From NCBI GenBank assembly GCA_024691425.1, contig JAILNQ010000016.1, positions 21,789 through 85,788 of the forward strand: a DNA stretch of 64,000 nt, given 5' to 3'. The notes under the pieces are model-generated. The model was not told the DNA's origin. It searched no databases and worked only from the letters and a program-made list of their open reading frames with translations. A program made the translations under genes and the position numbers. The DNA comes from Lachnospiraceae bacterium (lineage in GTDB: Bacteria; Bacillota; Clostridia; Lachnospirales; Lachnospiraceae). Shown piece after piece: positions 62,256 to 64,000 of the stretch (position 1 is the stretch's first letter; each line of letters begins with the position of its first letter).

Positions 62256-62307
62256 GCCATAAACCTCCTAAAAACAATGCATAAAAAAATGGTAAATCTG
62301 CAATCTT

Positions 62308-62363
62308 TGATATTATATCACCAATCTTCGAGAGATTATACCACAATATGATGTGGTTGTCAC
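62308..62363 (-). promoter_or_regulatory. two promoters with embedded inverted repeats upstream of the DUF3048 gene
   Basis: Distal promoter: minus-strand GTGACA (62363-62358), 17 bases, TATAAT (62340-62335). The inverted repeat ACCACA-N6-TGTGGT (62340-62357) fills its spacer. Proximal promoter: TGA-TATAAT inside the palindrome TGATAT-A-ATATCA (62308-62320). The first gives a leader of about 75 bases, the second about 45. The region up to 62421 shows nothing else. Confidence 0.65.
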
Positions 62364-62421
62364 TACATAATTATACAACGTAATATTCCGCCGAAATGTG
62401 ATGGCTATGGTTCATCTCGTT

Positions 62422-63399
62422 CTATTTTATAATCCCGGCGGCTTCCTTCGTGAACTTCTCGGCTCCTTCCCTCGTCAGATGGGACGTGTCCGAAAAATAC
62501 TTTCCGTCATAAGCCTTAAGCTCCGTCTCGTATTCCATGTCATCAGCTGCTGTGGACAGCTGCTTTATGTAATTTCTGTACGAGCCGTAATAATGCTCGT
62601 TGAGTTTTTCAAAAGTCGCATCATTTACGGCAGGCTGAAGGAGCACGACATGTATTCCGTTGTCATTACAGAGCCGCAGCAGCTTCTGCATGTAAAGAGT
62701 GATGAGCTTTGCGTCGCCGTCTATTTCCATGTCTTCATATGAGGTTTCGTATGACTCGTCCCAGCAGCCATCCTGCGTCCCGAACGATCCCCATCCCCTT
62801 GAGGCCACAAGATCGTTATAGCGTTTTTCGTTCTCGCTGCACCTTCCGGTAAAGCGCGCCGCATTTATCGCAGGAAGGTATCTGTTCGGAAGATAGAGCC
62901 TTGCCGAAATCTCATCCGTTACCCATCCATCCGTGTGCACGGACAGGGCGCCGCACGCTTTCGCATCGGACTGGAGCCGGATCATATCTGATACTCCGAT
63001 CGCCCTGAAATACTGCGTTCTCGTTGAGTAGTTATCTATGTGCCAGTAATGGAAAGGCGCAAACATGATGACCGCAGCAGATGGAGCGGCATGATTTTCG
63101 AGGTACTCGGAAAAGAAGAAGTACATCTCTATAGGTGTTGCACCGCCCGTTGCCATGTTGACGCACGAGTCCCCGATAAGCTCAGGTATAAGCGCACTCA
63201 TAGCTCCGGAGTCTCCAAGGATCACAGTATCAAAGCTCTCACCGTTGTACGCCCTGCCGGATGCCGTTTCTTTCTTCAGGTGCCATGCGGGATATTCCTC
63301 ATCCATGTATCCCATCGGGCATAGCGCGGTAAAGGCGACGAGAGCTATCGCCGGGAGTGCAGCAAGTATGATTTTTGCAATGAATTTAAGTGTTTTCAT
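62422..63399 (-). CDS. SGNH-like protein associated with MBOAT acyltransferase (DltD/AlgX-like)
   Basis: A 325-residue exported or membrane-anchored protein with one N-terminal hydrophobic segment (about 7-28). The mature part looks like an SGNH hydrolase fold: VILGDSGAMSALI near 61 supplies the nucleophile-type Asp-Ser, and DTSHLTREGAEKFTKE near 308 supplies an Asp-x-x-His pair. Such proteins work with MBOAT enzymes and transfer acyl or acetyl groups to wall polymers or polysaccharides. The MBOAT gene lies directly upstream (6-base gap). The polymer modified is unknown. Confidence 0.8.
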   Translation of the reverse strand: MKTLKFIAKIILAALPAIALVAFTALCPMGYMDEEYPAWHLKKETASGRAYNGESFDTVILGDSGAMSALIPELIGDSCVNMATGGATPIEMYFFFSEYLENHAAPSAAVIMFAPFHYWHIDNYSTRTQYFRAIGVSDMIRLQSDAKACGALSVHTDGWVTDEISARLYLPNRYLPAINAARFTGRCSENEKRYNDLVASRGWGSFGTQDGCWDESYETSYEDMEIDGDAKLITLYMQKLLRLCNDNGIHVVLLQPAVNDATFEKLNEHYYGSYRNYIKQLSTAADDMEYETELKAYDGKYFSDTSHLTREGAEKFTKEAAGIIK

Positions 63400-63405
63400 G
63401 ACCGT

Positions 63406-64000
63406 TCACATTGCCGAGTATATGAATTCCTTTCCGGAAAGGTTCGCGGAGAAAAGTATCGCTATGACGAGCGCATAGTATATTACCCATCTCCACACTG
63501 CCGGAATGTTCTTTATAAGCGAAGGGACGTCTACGGACCTCCTGTCCGCGGCCTTTTCGGCTATCATGACGAATACCGCCATCAGGATCGCGATTGCAAG
63601 ATTCAGTCTTCCGAGTCCTAATCCTGTAAGCTCTCCGAAGCCTGAAAGCGAAAATCGTCCCAAAATGCCGCATATAGCCGACCACGCGGCGCTTACGCTG
63701 TCATTCGCGAAGAACACGAAAGTCAGCGCTGACAGAATGTAGACTCCGACAGTCCTTTCAGCATCAAGTAATTTGTCAAATTCACTTGCTGCTCTTTTGC
63801 TTTTCATTCTGTCACGGATAGCATCAGCTGTTTTCTGCCTGTACGGGAGCAGTATCTGTCCCGCTATCATGAACACGCCGTTCAAGACTCCCCAGATGAT
63901 GAAAGTCATGTTCGCGCCGTGCCATATCCCGCTTATGAGCAACACTATGAATATGTTGAGGTATTTGCGAAAAGTGCCGCGGCGGTTGCCTCCGAGCGGG
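63406..64000 (-). CDS. MBOAT family O-acyltransferase (partial, N-terminus off the window)
   Basis: The C-terminal ~197 residues of an MBOAT membrane enzyme; the reading frame continues past base 64000. LGGNRRGTFRKYLNIFIV and then SGIWHGANMTFIIWG contain the conserved Asn/Arg block and the catalytic His of AlgI/DltB/PatA-type enzymes. Five to six membrane segments follow. It transfers acyl groups across the membrane to an extracellular polymer, with the adjacent SGNH-like protein as the outer partner. Confidence 0.9.
   Translation of the reverse strand, partial: PLGGNRRGTFRKYLNIFIVLLISGIWHGANMTFIIWGVLNGVFMIAGQILLPYRQKTADAIRDRMKSKRAASEFDKLLDAERTVGVYILSALTFVFFANDSVSAAWSAICGILGRFSLSGFGELTGLGLGRLNLAIAILMAVFVMIAEKAADRRSVDVPSLIKNIPAVWRWVIYYALVIAILFSANLSGKEFIYSAM

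Noticed and set aside
1..64000. CRISPR arrays, tRNA or rRNA genes, insertion sequences, phage attachment sites.
   Set aside because: No regularly spaced direct repeats, no transposase or integrase-like proteins and no tRNA-like ends were seen by eye; a dedicated RNA search was not possible.

Overview
The window looks like a chromosomal segment of an anaerobic, low-to-mid GC Firmicute, most likely a clostridium of the Lachnospiraceae type. The signs are a tryptophan T-box leader, a HrcA/CIRCE operator in front of clpB, a class III (anaerobic) ribonucleotide reductase, a single-chain 1260-residue PurL, the clpC...radA neighbourhood, strong AGGAGG-type ribosome sites, and many small clostridial membrane proteins and lipoproteins. 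Nearly all genes lie on the minus strand; only a small island (17479-21156) and one gene at 58392-59141 are on the plus strand. I see no tRNA, rRNA, insertion sequence, prophage or CRISPR array.

Layout, read along + coordinates. (1) 1-7250: the translation/ribosome-maturation operon, transcribed right to left as rimP-nusA-L7Ae protein-infB-rbfA-nrnA-truB (truB is cut by the window edge). The usual ylxR gene is missing between nusA and the L7Ae gene. (2) 7249-11790: inositol-monophosphatase family enzyme, an SH3b surface protein, a HAD phosphatase and an ABC-F ATPase. (3) 11791-17354: a tightly packed operon of chorismate mutase, a DUF815 AAA+ ATPase, Ppx/GppA phosphatase, polyphosphate kinase and a small acidic protein. 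(4) 17394-21156: plus-strand, cell-envelope-flavoured island (VanX-like D,D-dipeptidase, zinc-ribbon membrane protein, MurD-type ligase, CapA-like protein), separated from the preceding operon by a divergent promoter region with a 14-bp palindrome. (5) 21166-26678: stand-alone TrpB2 behind a Trp T-box, a membrane metallophosphoesterase, an SGNH hydrolase, an MscS channel with an unusual C-terminal domain, and a macro-domain protein. (6) 26770-31896: clpB under CIRCE control, argS, queH. (7) 31889-39854: EAL/GGDEF protein, purL, radA and a conserved small protein. (8) 39949-46898: clpC, a transmembrane protein with a very acidic cytoplasmic tail, and a secreted SH3b/glucosaminidase protein. (9) 47040-54547: a nucleotide run, pyrF-pyrE-membrane protein-M29 peptidase-purE-purM-purN-purD. 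(10) 54608-57159: nrdD with a fused thioredoxin-like tail and two NrdR-like boxes upstream. (11) 57322-64000: TPR lipoprotein, TraX family protein, a lipase-like DUF2974 protein, lgt, a DUF3048 lipoprotein, and an MBOAT acyltransferase (cut by the window edge) with its SGNH/DltD-like partner.

Most of the window is conserved housekeeping content. The points most worth a second look are regulatory (T-box specifier, CIRCE plus adjacent palindrome, NrdR-like pair, tandem leader hairpins, a probable leaderless mRNA, a terminator abutting pyrF) and a few protein oddities: MscS fused to a GHKL-like domain, NrdD fused to a thioredoxin-like domain, a MurD-type ligase with altered glutamate-site motifs, and a divergent macro domain. 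I found no clear new defence or mobile system.
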